From assembly GCA_011050685.1 (NCBI GenBank), contig DRFF01000024.1, positions 1 to 42,624 on the forward strand: 42,624 nucleotides of DNA, given 5' to 3'. The position numbers and the translations under genes are program-made. The first letter of the stretch is position 1, and each line of letters starts with the position of its first letter. Below, in pieces: positions 1 to 7,994 of the stretch. The notes beneath the pieces are model-generated. The model saw only the letters and a list, made by a program, of their open reading frames with translations. It did not search any database and was not told where the DNA came from. This DNA is from Aurantimonas coralicida. Its GTDB lineage: Bacteria > Pseudomonadota > Alphaproteobacteria > Rhizobiales > Rhizobiaceae.

Positions 1-1
1 C

Positions 2-649
2 GTCGAGGAGGCCGTCGGCAAGGACGTCGAGGTCCGCTATGTCCCGGTTAATCCGAAAACCCGCATCGCGCTCATGGCCAACGGCACCATCGACCTCGAA
101 TGCGGCTCGACCACGAACAACCTCACCCGTCAGGAGCAAGTCGAGTATCTGCCGACTACGTTTATCACCGGCACCAAAATTCTGACGCGCAAGGATTCGG
201 GCATCCAGTCGGTTGATGACCTGGATGGCAAGGCCATTGCGCTTGCCCAGGGCACGACGAACGAACGCGCCGTCAAGGCCGCGGTCGAGGAGAAAGGGCT
301 CGATGTCAAGATTCTCCCGGTGCGCGACCACGCCGAAGGGATGCTGGCGCTGGAGACCGACCGGGTAGACGCCTATTCGACCGACCACATCCTCCTTTTC
401 GGACTTATCTCGAACTCCAAGACCCCCGATGATTTCGCTGTGGTCGGCGACTTCCTCTCCTTCGATCCATACGCGATCATGGTGCCGCGCAACGACAGCT
501 CCTTCGAACTCGCCGGCAAGAAAGCCCTCGCCGAATTGTTCCGGTCCGGCGAAATCGATGCCATCTACGACAAGTGGTTCGGCCCGATGGGCGTGGAGCA
601 GACCGACCTGTTGAAGGCGGCGTTCCAGATCCAGGCGCTGCCTGAGTAA
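2..649 (+). CDS. gltI: Glutamate/aspartate ABC transporter substrate-binding protein (5' partial)
   Basis: Periplasmic amino-acid binding protein of the SBP family 3, cut by the left edge: 215 residues are present, so about 80-90 N-terminal residues including the signal peptide are missing. The reading frame is open from base 2. The motif NGTIDLECGSTTNN near residues 27-40 of the fragment and the FDPYAIMVPRNDS stretch are characteristic of GltI/AapJ-like proteins that bind acidic amino acids; the conserved Arg/Asp ligand region (LECGSTTNN) is intact. It lies 50 bp upstream of two permease genes and an ATPase in the same direction, the standard gltIJKL order. The substrate assignment is by family resemblance only. 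Confidence 0.88.
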   Translation, partial: VEEAVGKDVEVRYVPVNPKTRIALMANGTIDLECGSTTNNLTRQEQVEYLPTTFITGTKILTRKDSGIQSVDDLDGKAIALAQGTTNERAVKAAVEEKGLDVKILPVRDHAEGMLALETDRVDAYSTDHILLFGLISNSKTPDDFAVVGDFLSFDPYAIMVPRNDSSFELAGKKALAELFRSGEIDAIYDKWFGPMGVEQTDLLKAAFQIQALPE

Positions 650-699
650 GCAGGCAGTAGCGGCGCCACCGTGTCCATCGCCAGCGGGACGACCCGAAT

Positions 700-1417
700 A
701 TGAACTACAACTGGAACTGGGGCGTCCTGTTCGAGGAACCCTATCTGGAATGGCTCATTTCGGGCGTCCAGTGGACGTTCGCCGTGGCGCTCGCGGCTTG
801 GGTCATCGCACTCGTCGTGGGCGTCACCGTGGGGGTCGGACGGACGCTGCCCTCCCGCCCGATCGCGCTGATCTGCACGGTCTACGTCGAACTTTTCCGT
901 AACGTACCGCTGCTCGTGCAAATGTTCCTGTGGTACTTCGTCGTGCCCGAGATCGTGCCCGAAGATGTCGGCCGCTGGATGAAACGGGATATGCCGAACC
1001 CGGAATACGTGACGGCGGTCGTCGCGCTCGGCCTTTATACCGCGAGCCGCGTGGCTGAGCAGGTACGCGCCGGCGTCCAGTCGGTCGGCGACGGGCTGAC
1101 CAGCGCGGCTTACGCCAACGGTCTTTCCGTCGCGCAGACCTATCGTTATGTCCTACTACCCATCGCCTTCAGGCTGATCGTGCAGCCCCTTACGTCGGAA
1201 TTTCTGACGATTTTCAAGAATTCGTCGCTTGCGCTGACGATCGGGCTTCTGGAGCTCACCGCACAAAGCCAGCAGATTGCCGAGTACACGTTCCAGGGGT
1301 TTGAAGCCTTCACCGCCGCGACGGTCATCTACGTCTGCATCGCGCTTCTGGCCACGGTTGCCGCGCAGGCCATCGAGAAGCATACGCGCATTCCCGGCTA
1401 TGTCGGGGGGGGCGTGA
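700..1417 (+). CDS. gltJ: Glutamate/aspartate ABC permease GltJ, apparent frameshift at its 3' end
   Basis: Inner-membrane subunit of the polar amino-acid importer (HisM family). It starts MNYNWNWG like GltJ and carries the VELFRNVPLLVQ segment and the EAA-type loop (AYANGLSVAQTYRYVLLP, near residues 131-148) that docks on the ATPase. Homologues end right after a LPG/IPG-glycine tail. Here the tail IPGYVGGG falls on an eight-G run (1405-1412), and as written the frame stays open to 1935, reading the next gene out of frame with arginine-rich nonsense. Removing one G gives a TGA at 1415-1417, three bases before the gltK ATG, so I place the natural end there (about 238 aa). It is either a sequencing error or a real C-terminal lesion. 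Confidence 0.82.
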
Positions 1418-1420
1418 GCG

Positions 1421-2077
1421 ATGGGCGATTTCGACATCAGCGTCATCACGGACAACCTGCCGTTCCTTTGGCAGGGGCTGCAGCTTTCGCTGCTGCTGAC
1501 CGGTCTCGCGATCGTTGGCGGTATCGTTCTGGGAACGGTTCTGGCACTGATGCGACTATCCGGCATACTGCCGCTGGCGCTTTTCGCGGCGGGCTACGTC
1601 AACCTGATCCGGTCCGTCCCGCTCATCCTCGTGATCTTCTGGTTCTATTTCCTGGTGCCGCTGGTGCTGGGCCGCCCGATCGGCGGATTCTACTCGGCGC
1701 TGATCGCCTTTGTCCTGTTCGAGGCAGCGTACTATTCCGAGATCATCCGCGCCGGGATCCAGTCGATCCGCAAGGGGCAGGTCCACGCCGGTCAGGCGAC
1801 CGGTTTGTCCTATTGGCAGATCCAGCGCTACGTCGTGCTGCCGCAGGCATTTCGGAACATGATCCCCATCCTGGTGACGCAAGGCATCATCCTGTTCCAG
1901 GACACCAGCCTCGTGTTCGTCGTCTCCTTGCGTGATTTCATGACGGTCTCGTCGATCATCGCGCGTACCGAGGGCCGGCTGGCGGAAATGTATATCTTCG
2001 CCGCCCTGGTCTATTTCGCCATCTGTCTCGCCGGATCGCTGTTCGTCCGCCGGCTGCAAAAGGCAAAGCCCGCATGA
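1421..2077 (+). CDS. gltK: Glutamate/aspartate ABC permease GltK
   Basis: Second inner-membrane permease of the importer, 218 aa, the usual length for GltK. Hydrophobic segments lie near residues 17-40, 50-75, 86-107 and 183-210. The coupling loop around QATGLSYWQIQRYVVLPQAF (near residues 125-144) is the conserved EAA motif that contacts the ATPase. The start ATG sits just after the G-rich end of gltJ, and the gene overlaps the ATPase gene by 4 nt (ATGA), indicating translational coupling. The pair gltJ-gltK would form the heterodimeric channel. Confidence 0.92.
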   Translation: MGDFDISVITDNLPFLWQGLQLSLLLTGLAIVGGIVLGTVLALMRLSGILPLALFAAGYVNLIRSVPLILVIFWFYFLVPLVLGRPIGGFYSALIAFVLFEAAYYSEIIRAGIQSIRKGQVHAGQATGLSYWQIQRYVVLPQAFRNMIPILVTQGIILFQDTSLVFVVSLRDFMTVSSIIARTEGRLAEMYIFAALVYFAICLAGSLFVRRLQKAKPA

Positions 2078-2802
2078 TCGACCTTCAAAACGTCTCGAAG
2101 TGGTACGGTGACTTCCAGGTTCTGACCGACTGCACCACACAGGTGGCGCGGGGCGAGGTGGTGGTGGTTTGCGGCCCCTCCGGCTCGGGCAAGTCGACGT
2201 TGATCAAATGCGTCAACGGCCTCGAGCCGGTACAGAAGGGCTCGATCACGGTGGACGGTATCGAGGTCACCGAACGCAGGACCAACCTGACCCAACTGCG
2301 CGCGCGAATCGGGATGGTGTTTCAGCATTTCGAGCTGTACCCGCACATGACCGTACGGGAAAATCTCTGCCTTGCGCAGGAGAAGGTGCTGGGACGCAGC
2401 CGGGCCGAGGCCGTGGCCAAGGCGGAAAGTCTGCTCGAAAGAGTGGGGCTGGCCGAACACATCGACAAACATCCCGGCGCCCTGTCCGGCGGTCAGCAGC
2501 AGAGGGTGGCGATCTCGCGGGCGCTCGCGATGGACCCGATCGCCATGCTGTTCGACGAGCCGACCTCGGCGCTCGATCCGGAGATGATCAACGAAGTGCT
2601 CGACGTCATGGTGGAACTCGCGCGCGAAGGCATGACCATGATCCTCGTCACGCACGAGATGGGCTTTGCCCGCAAGGTCGCGGATCGGGTGGTCTTCATG
2701 GATGAGGGTAGGATCGTCGAGGACCGACCCACGGAAGAGTTCTTCGGCAATCCCGAAAGTGAGCGGGCGCAGGAGTTCCTGTCGAAGATCCTCAACCACT
2801 GA
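2074..2802 (+). CDS. gltL: Amino-acid ABC transporter ATPase GltL
   Basis: Cytoplasmic ATPase energising glutamate/aspartate uptake, 242 aa, full length for the GlnQ/GltL family. Visible motifs: Walker A GPSGSGKST at residues 34-42, Q-loop MVFQHFELYPH, signature LSGGQQQR, Walker B MLFDEP followed by TSALDPE, and switch histidine in VTHEM. All catalytic residues are present. It overlaps gltK by ATGA and closes the transporter operon. The next gene is convergent, 224 bp further on. Confidence 0.94.
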   Translation: MIDLQNVSKWYGDFQVLTDCTTQVARGEVVVVCGPSGSGKSTLIKCVNGLEPVQKGSITVDGIEVTERRTNLTQLRARIGMVFQHFELYPHMTVRENLCLAQEKVLGRSRAEAVAKAESLLERVGLAEHIDKHPGALSGGQQQRVAISRALAMDPIAMLFDEPTSALDPEMINEVLDVMVELAREGMTMILVTHEMGFARKVADRVVFMDEGRIVEDRPTEEFFGNPESERAQEFLSKILNH

Positions 2803-3026
2803 TGAACCTTCGGGCGTTGGAGCTTCTGCCTCCAGCTCATACCCACACGCCGACGCGAGCTTTTCTGCATAGCGCCCTCCGACATGCGTCTTAAACGGCT
2901 GCCTCAAATGCCTCGGCCCGGGCTTGCGCGAAGGGCGCAGAGGCCTCAAGGAACTGCTGTTCGCCGAGAACATCATCGGATCGGTTCAAGCTCAAAATGA
3001 CAATTGAAGATGAGTCTTGGGCGTGG

Positions 3027-4613
3027 TTACAGCAGTCGCTCGATCGGCATGTATCGTATCACGGCAGCCAGAACGGCCGCCGGACGTGTGATCCCGGGTT
3101 CTTGGCTGCGATTTGTGCGGCCGTCGTGCCAGAAGAGCCGCCGTCCTTCGCGCGTGACACGGTAGGCAACGCTCGGTGATCGTCCGTCCTCTAGAAATAC
3201 GGCCGTGCGTTCGGCGAAACCCGACCCGTGTATCAATAAAACGACCTCGCTATTGTCTAACGCGGAACGCGGGTCGAGGTTGTACGAACCGATCACGGAG
3301 AGACGATCGTCAATCACCATGACCTTGGAGTGCAAACTGGCTGCGACGTCATCATGTCTGTGACTGCCGGTGATGGAGCCGTGCAGCAGCGAGGCTACCC
3401 GGCGCACCGGTGCGTTGAGCTTGAGTTCGTGGATCGCGACACCGGCATCAAGCAAGGCAGGTCTGTATTTGGCGTAGCCTGCCTGTGCGGCGAGGACGTC
3501 GTTGGTGGCGAAGGAATTGGTCGTGACCCGCACCCTGACGCGGCGATCCACGAGCGCCGCGAAACGGCGCACGCCATCGCGACCCGGAATAAGGTAGCCG
3601 GATTCGATGTCGAGCGTTTGTTCGGCCGCGGCAGTCAGGTCGGCGATACGCCTTGCGACCTTGCGATGGTCGGGGCCGGCAATTCCCGGATGGTCGTCCA
3701 CAATGCTTGACGGGCACCAGACGAGATCGGCCAGCAACGCCCGGACCGAGGGAAGATCGGCGACCCGGGCGACGGCGCCAGGATCCGTCTCTCCGGCGTT
3801 TCCCAGGCGTTCGGCGCCGATCACCTCTTCAAGCATCTTCAGGTGTCGTTCGATCACGGCCGATCCGGCCCGTTCCTCCACACCGAATGCTGAGGACGGC
3901 ATGGCCAGGTCGCTGTCCCAGTATTGTTGTACCGACGCCCCCATGGCGGCTGCGGACGGACCGGCTATCAGCACGTCGCAGTCGCGGAAGTTCATGGTCT
4001 CCGCCAAACCGAAATACGCGTTGCCGATGTTGCGTCCGCCCGTGATCGCGACGACGTCGTCGACGACAAGAGCCTTGTTATGCATGCGCCTGTTGAGACG
4101 TGCGAAGGCAAAGAACCAGTGCAGGAAGTAGGCGCGACGTGTCAGTGAGGCGTTGTAGATGCGCACTGTCACCTGCGGATGCGCTGCCAGCGTCTTGACC
4201 AGGGTGCGTGTGCCGCTTGCATGGAGGTCGTCGAGCAGGACGCGCACGCGAACGCCGCGCCCGGCGGCTTCGATCACGTGACGCGCCATCAGATGTCCGG
4301 CCAGGTCGCTGTGCCAGGTGTAGTATTGAAGATCGATCGTGTCGGCCGCGGCTTCAATGAGCGCAAGCCGCGCGGCGAGGGCCTTGGGTCCATCCGGGAG
4401 AAGGTCGTGTCCGCTGTGACCCGCGTCGCGCGCGTTGTCTGGAGTGAGCGTCTTGACCAGGTCCCGCAGCGCTGACGGGCGTGCAGGGACGGCGCATGCC
4501 CCTTCGCGATTCAGGATGTCGCGCCGAATGTGGCGATAGCGCCGTTCGCCCAGCAGGACGAGACCGCCGAGTCCGAACAGGACGCCGAGGATCGCCAGAA
4601 GCCATTGCGTCAT
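3027..4613 (-). CDS. Phospholipase D-family / cardiolipin synthase-like protein
   Basis: A 528-aa membrane-anchored phosphatidyltransferase or phospholipase of the PLD superfamily. One N-terminal transmembrane segment (about residues 4-22) is followed by two catalytic domains. The first HKD motif is H178-x-K180-x4-D185 followed by GGRNIGNAYF; the second is H428-x-K430-x4-D435 followed by GSYNLDPRS. Two HKD motifs with GGRN/GSxN and a single N-terminal anchor resemble ClsC/YmdC-type cardiolipin synthases, which join phospholipids in the inner membrane. It shares a 4-nt ATGA overlap with the upstream EEP-family gene, so the two are probably one transcript. ClsB and secreted PLD-like proteins are alternatives. 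Confidence 0.85.
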   Translation of the reverse strand: MTQWLLAILGVLFGLGGLVLLGERRYRHIRRDILNREGACAVPARPSALRDLVKTLTPDNARDAGHSGHDLLPDGPKALAARLALIEAAADTIDLQYYTWHSDLAGHLMARHVIEAAGRGVRVRVLLDDLHASGTRTLVKTLAAHPQVTVRIYNASLTRRAYFLHWFFAFARLNRRMHNKALVVDDVVAITGGRNIGNAYFGLAETMNFRDCDVLIAGPSAAAMGASVQQYWDSDLAMPSSAFGVEERAGSAVIERHLKMLEEVIGAERLGNAGETDPGAVARVADLPSVRALLADLVWCPSSIVDDHPGIAGPDHRKVARRIADLTAAAEQTLDIESGYLIPGRDGVRRFAALVDRRVRVRVTTNSFATNDVLAAQAGYAKYRPALLDAGVAIHELKLNAPVRRVASLLHGSITGSHRHDDVAASLHSKVMVIDDRLSVIGSYNLDPRSALDNSEVVLLIHGSGFAERTAVFLEDGRSPSVAYRVTREGRRLFWHDGRTNRSQEPGITRPAAVLAAVIRYMPIERLL

Positions 4614-5380
4614 GTCGCTTCGTCCCCGATCCCAGACATCTCGGGCCCGAGAGCCGTCTGACCTGTGGAGAGAGGGTTCCGGTCACCGCTGATCTCGAAC
4701 TCCGCCCAAATAGGCAGGTGGTCGGAAGCGATCCGGGCGAGCCTGTCGGCGATGACGGCGCAGTCGGTGAGAGCGAGACGATCATTGTGGTAGATGCGGT
4801 CGAGCGGGGTCAAGGGCCGCCGGGACGGATAGCTGGGCCCGGTGGGAGTCAACGACATCTCTTTCTCGAACAGGCTCAGGCTGTTGGGAGTGCGCCCCCA
4901 CCCATTGAAGTCACCCACGATAATCGCCGCGCGTTTCGCGTCCAGTTCAACGGCGGCGAGCAGCGCCCGCGACTGCCGATAGCGGTATCGGGCGAGCAGG
5001 CCCAAATGTGTGGCAATCATCCGCAGGGGAAACTCTCCGGCGGTCAAATCAGCAAGGACCGCTCCTCTCGGCTCCAGGCCGGGCAGCTCGAGACAACGTG
5101 TCTGCCGCACGTCGATGCGGTCGCCAACCAGCACGACATTGCCATGCCAGCCGAGGCCTGGCTCATCGTGGTCAAGCGCGGCGAGCCGAAGGCCGGTGCG
5201 TTCGTGAATCTTGGCCGCGTCGAAAATCGCCCGTCGCTGGTTGAAACGATAATCGGCTTCCTGCAACGCGACGATGTCAGCGTCCAACGACGCGACCAGA
5301 TCGAGGATACGTTCCGGGTCCCGTCGTGCATCGCGACCGATCGCCTTGCGGATGTTATAGCTGGCAACCCTGATCCGCAT
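4610..5380 (-). CDS. Endonuclease/exonuclease/phosphatase (EEP) family protein
   Basis: A 256-aa metal-dependent phosphodiesterase of the EEP (DNase I-like) fold. Signature elements are in order: VASYNIRK at residues 5-12, ALQEAD with metal-binding Glu41, the internal IATHLG, GDFNGWG, and the C-terminal SDHLPIWAEF. The frame is open far upstream, but homology begins at the ATG whose first base is 5380, which has a GAGG about six bases ahead. A more upstream ATG (5479) would add a hydrophobic 33-residue leader and is less likely. It is coupled to the cardiolipin synthase-like gene; EEP and PLD genes are often paired, and a membrane-lipid role is possible. The exact substrate is unknown. Confidence 0.85.
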   Translation of the reverse strand: MRIRVASYNIRKAIGRDARRDPERILDLVASLDADIVALQEADYRFNQRRAIFDAAKIHERTGLRLAALDHDEPGLGWHGNVVLVGDRIDVRQTRCLELPGLEPRGAVLADLTAGEFPLRMIATHLGLLARYRYRQSRALLAAVELDAKRAAIIVGDFNGWGRTPNSLSLFEKEMSLTPTGPSYPSRRPLTPLDRIYHNDRLALTDCAVIADRLARIASDHLPIWAEFEISGDRNPLSTGQTALGPEMSGIGDEAT

Positions 5381-5616
5381 CGTAACCTCGTCGCATTGCG
5401 TCCCCGCCGGCCTCCAGACATGTAGAACGAGGCAAGTCAAAACCAGGGCAACCGACGAAATCCCTGAATCGGTCGCCATCGCATGAAAGAGTCGTTGGAC
5501 CTCACTGACGTCCATGCCGCCGTGCCAGCCCGTGAGATATCTTGCGCATGTGGTCACTGCTTGATGGTTGCTTGGCTCGAGCCGTCGCCAGGGATCTTCC
5601 TGTCGACACTTGCGTC

Positions 5617-5775
5617 CTATTCGGCCGGCTGCCCCGCAGGCTTGTCGTCTTGGGCTGCGACGTGGTGCGCATCCGGCGCATCCGGGGTAAACCGCGAGAC
5701 GAAATGGCCCAGTTGATCGAGATAGGTCAGGATCACTGGCACCTTGTGCGCGAGGAAGAGATGGGCTTTGGGGAA
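5617..5775 (-). pseudogene. Minus-strand coding relic (C-terminus of an unrecognised protein)
   Basis: The 525-bp gap between the EEP gene and the acyl-CoA dehydrogenase contains 52 codons on the minus strand that read like a genuine protein end: a leucine/valine-rich stretch (HLFLAHKVPVILTYLDQLGH) followed by a soluble acidic-proline tail and a TAG at 5617-5619. Upstream in this frame the sequence turns into arginine-rich nonsense with no start codon, so this looks like the remaining 3' end of a deleted gene. I do not recognise the family. The rest of the gap (5381-5616 and 5776-5905) shows no convincing gene. A short imperfect inverted repeat (CACAAAATC / GATCTTGTG, 5778-5797) lies at the relic's 5' edge. 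Confidence 0.35.
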
Positions 5776-5905
5776 CCCACAAAATCTTGATCTTGTGGTG
5801 AATCGGCTCCCGCGAACGCGGCGGACTGCGACAAATACACCGTGGCCGGGGTTCGCTTTTTGGCGGGGTCGGAAGCCGCAATACAGACCGATATGGAGAA
5901 TGAGA

Positions 5906-7072
5906 ATGGACAGCAGGGTCGAGGGCGACGATCATCAGGATCTTCGGGACGCGCTGCGCGCGCTGTGCGCGGAATTTCCGGCGGAGTATCACCGCGCGCA
6001 CGGCGCCGCCGAGACCTATCCCGAGGAATTCGTCGACGCCCTGACCAAAGCCGGCTGGCTCGCCGCGATGATTCCCGAGGAGTATGGCGGCTCCGGCCTG
6101 GGCCTCCTTGAAGCGTCGATCGTCATGGAGGAGATCAACCGGGCAGGGGGAAATGCCGGCCACTGCCACGGTCAGATGTACAATATGGGCACCTTGCTGC
6201 GGCACGGCTCGGAGGCCCAGAAGGGCAAGTATCTTCCGAAGATCGCGTCGGGAGAGTTGCGGTTGCAGTCGATGGGCGTCACCGAACCCACGACCGGCAC
6301 CGACACGACCAAGCTCAAGACCACCGCCGTGAAGAAGGGGGATCGCTACGTCGTCAACGGACAGAAGGTCTGGATTTCCCGCATCCAGCATTCGGACCTG
6401 ATGATCCTTTTGGCCCGCACTACCCCGCTGGCCGACGTCAGCAAGAAGTCGCAGGGGCTGTCGATCTTCCTCGTCGATCTGCGGCAGGCGATCGGCAACG
6501 GCATGACCGTCACTCCGATCCGCAACATGGTGGGTCACGAGACCAACGAATTGTTCTTCGACAACCTGGAAATTCCGGCCGATAGCCTGATCGGCGAGGA
6601 GGGGCGGGGCTTCAAATACATCCTCGACGGTCTCAACGCCGAACGCACGCTGATCGCGGCCGAATGCATCGGCGACGGCTATTGGTTCACGGAAAAGGCC
6701 TCCGCCTATGCCAGGGAGCGCGTCGTGTTCGACCGCCCGATCGGCCAGAACCAGGGCGTCCAGTTCCCGATCGCAAGGGCCTATGTGAACATCGAGGCGG
6801 CCAACCTCATGCGCTTCAAGGCGGCGCGGAAATTCGACGTCAACCAGGATTGCGGAGCCGAGGCCAACATGGCGAAGCTGCTGGCGGCGGATGCGTCCTG
6901 GGAGGCGGCCAACGTCTGCATGCAGGTCCATGGCGGTTTCGGGTTCGCCGAGGAATACGATATCGAGCGCAAATTCCGCGAGACGCGACTTTATCAGGTC
7001 GCGCCGATCTCGACGAATTTCATCCTCTCCTACGTCGCCGAGCACGTGCTCGGCTTGCCGCGGTCGTTTTGA
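5906..7072 (+). CDS. Acyl-CoA dehydrogenase family protein
   Basis: FAD-dependent acyl-CoA dehydrogenase, 388 aa. The N-terminal helical domain contains the PEEYGGSGLG signature, the middle domain MGVTEPTTGTDTTKLKT (the flavin/substrate MxVTEPxxGSD-type motif), and the C-terminal helical domain HGGFGFAEEYDIERKFRETR. The usual C-terminal catalytic Glu (in YEGT) is replaced: the sequence reads YQVAPIST. Glu246 in NAERTL lies where isovaleryl-CoA dehydrogenase places its base, so it probably serves instead. ATG 5906 is preferred over ATG 5900 because GGAG at 5895-5898 is seven bases from it. The gene stands alone, with no CoA ligase or hydratase nearby, so the substrate is unknown. Confidence 0.9.
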   Translation: MDSRVEGDDHQDLRDALRALCAEFPAEYHRAHGAAETYPEEFVDALTKAGWLAAMIPEEYGGSGLGLLEASIVMEEINRAGGNAGHCHGQMYNMGTLLRHGSEAQKGKYLPKIASGELRLQSMGVTEPTTGTDTTKLKTTAVKKGDRYVVNGQKVWISRIQHSDLMILLARTTPLADVSKKSQGLSIFLVDLRQAIGNGMTVTPIRNMVGHETNELFFDNLEIPADSLIGEEGRGFKYILDGLNAERTLIAAECIGDGYWFTEKASAYARERVVFDRPIGQNQGVQFPIARAYVNIEAANLMRFKAARKFDVNQDCGAEANMAKLLAADASWEAANVCMQVHGGFGFAEEYDIERKFRETRLYQVAPISTNFILSYVAEHVLGLPRSF

Positions 7073-7300
7073 GCGGCGGCGGCAACAGGTTCGCACGCTG
7101 GGCCGTCTCGATTCGCCATGGGCTTCTCTGTGCTCAGTTTAAAGGAAAGCAGCCTAGCCTTGGCCGGAAGGTCCGCCAGCGCAGCCGGCCAAGTCACGGC
7201 GTGGCGCCACTGCACCGTTCCACATTGGCATATTCGGTGTGACCGGTTCTCGGCCATCCGAAGTTTGCGCTTGAACAAAAAAATGAATGTGGCAATCTGA
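7073..7300. other. Non-coding stretch before the LacI-type operator pair
   Basis: This stretch follows the acyl-CoA dehydrogenase stop. Short open frames exist on both strands but none resembles a protein family or has a good ribosome site. Its right end is A-rich (7275-7284) and leads into the operator pair at 7301. It may be the former promoter region of a deleted plus-strand sugar operon. Confidence 0.3.
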
Positions 7301-7327
7301 GTAAACCGGTTTAGTAAAGCGGTTTAC
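7301..7327. promoter_or_regulatory. Tandem LacI-family-type operator
   Basis: Two palindromic 12-mers stand one base apart: TAAACCGGTTTA (7302-7313, perfect) and TAAAGCGGTTTA (7315-7326, one mismatched pair). Together they also form an 8-bp inverted repeat GTAAACCG / CGGTTTAC. AT-rich arms around a central CG or CCGG are typical of LacI/GalR-family operators. The site sits at the broken 3' end of the PfkB gene (7324), not upstream of any intact gene, so it is probably left from a deleted sugar operon. No LacI-family gene is present in the window. Confidence 0.6.
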
Positions 7328-7941
7328 CTGCATGCCATCGACGCCCCCCCTGCCTCGCGGTTGCGCCCGGTGAAGAATTCGGCCTCGCCGTCATTGGCGA
7401 CCAGCAGGTCGACCAATGACCAGAGTTCGGCGAAATCGGCATGGGCCGGGAAGGGATTGAAGACGGTCGTCAAGCCCTTCGCTCGTCCATGCGCGAGCGC
7501 GAAAGCCGTGACATCGGTCGCCAGATTGCCCTGCAGGAGCAGGATGTCACCAGGTTCTGCGTCGGACAGCGCGGCGACGATATCGTCGCGCACGAGACTT
7601 TCCGCCGCCTGTGTGGTCGTCACAATCGAATTGTCGCCGCTCGCCGTGGAGAGGATGATGGAGACGTCGGTCGGCACGGACGCCTCGCACAACAGGTCGA
7701 GCGGTACGCATTCGCTCTCGAGTTCGCCCTTTAGCCACTGCCCTCGTTCGTCGTCGCCGATGGCGGCCAGCAGTCTGACGGGAAGGCCCGCGCGGGCAAG
7801 AACGATCGCCTGGTTCGCGCCCTTGCCGCCGATATCGCGGGAGATCTGCCGCCCGAGGATGGGTTCCCCGATTTTTGGCAGGACCCCGATCTTGAACGTC
7901 TCATCGGCCGCGACATTGCCGATAACATAAACAGTCATCAT
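7324..7941 (-). pseudogene. PfkB/ribokinase-family sugar kinase, C-terminally truncated
   Basis: Sugar or nucleoside kinase of the PfkB family, 205 residues instead of the usual 290-320. The N-terminal fold is intact: IGNVAADETF at residues 7-16, the GGKGANQA signature at 38-45, GDDERG, and the mid-domain QGNL and NPFPAH segments, ending at NDGEAEFFTG. The C-terminal third with the catalytic DTxGAGD anion hole and the ATP-binding loop is absent. The last residues are unrelated and the stop codon falls inside the operator sequence at 7324. It was probably inactivated by a deletion that fused its 3' part to a distant operator. It is divergent from the BtpA-family gene. Two in-frame ATGs (7941, 7938) are possible starts. 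Confidence 0.75.
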
Positions 7942-7994
7942 GATCTCAAGTTGGAATCAATATGCAGATTATATCTACAGAAAAATGAAGTGCA

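Noticed and set aside
5381-7096. N-terminal extension of the EEP-family gene across 1.7 kb of antisense sequence
   Set aside because: The extension is antisense to the acyl-CoA dehydrogenase; the EEP fold and ribosome site begin at 5380.
7030-7278. 82-aa minus-strand frame with a Cys pair (CQCG) near the acyl-CoA dehydrogenase end
   Set aside because: It overlaps the dehydrogenase 3' end and resembles no zinc-binding or transposase family that I can name.
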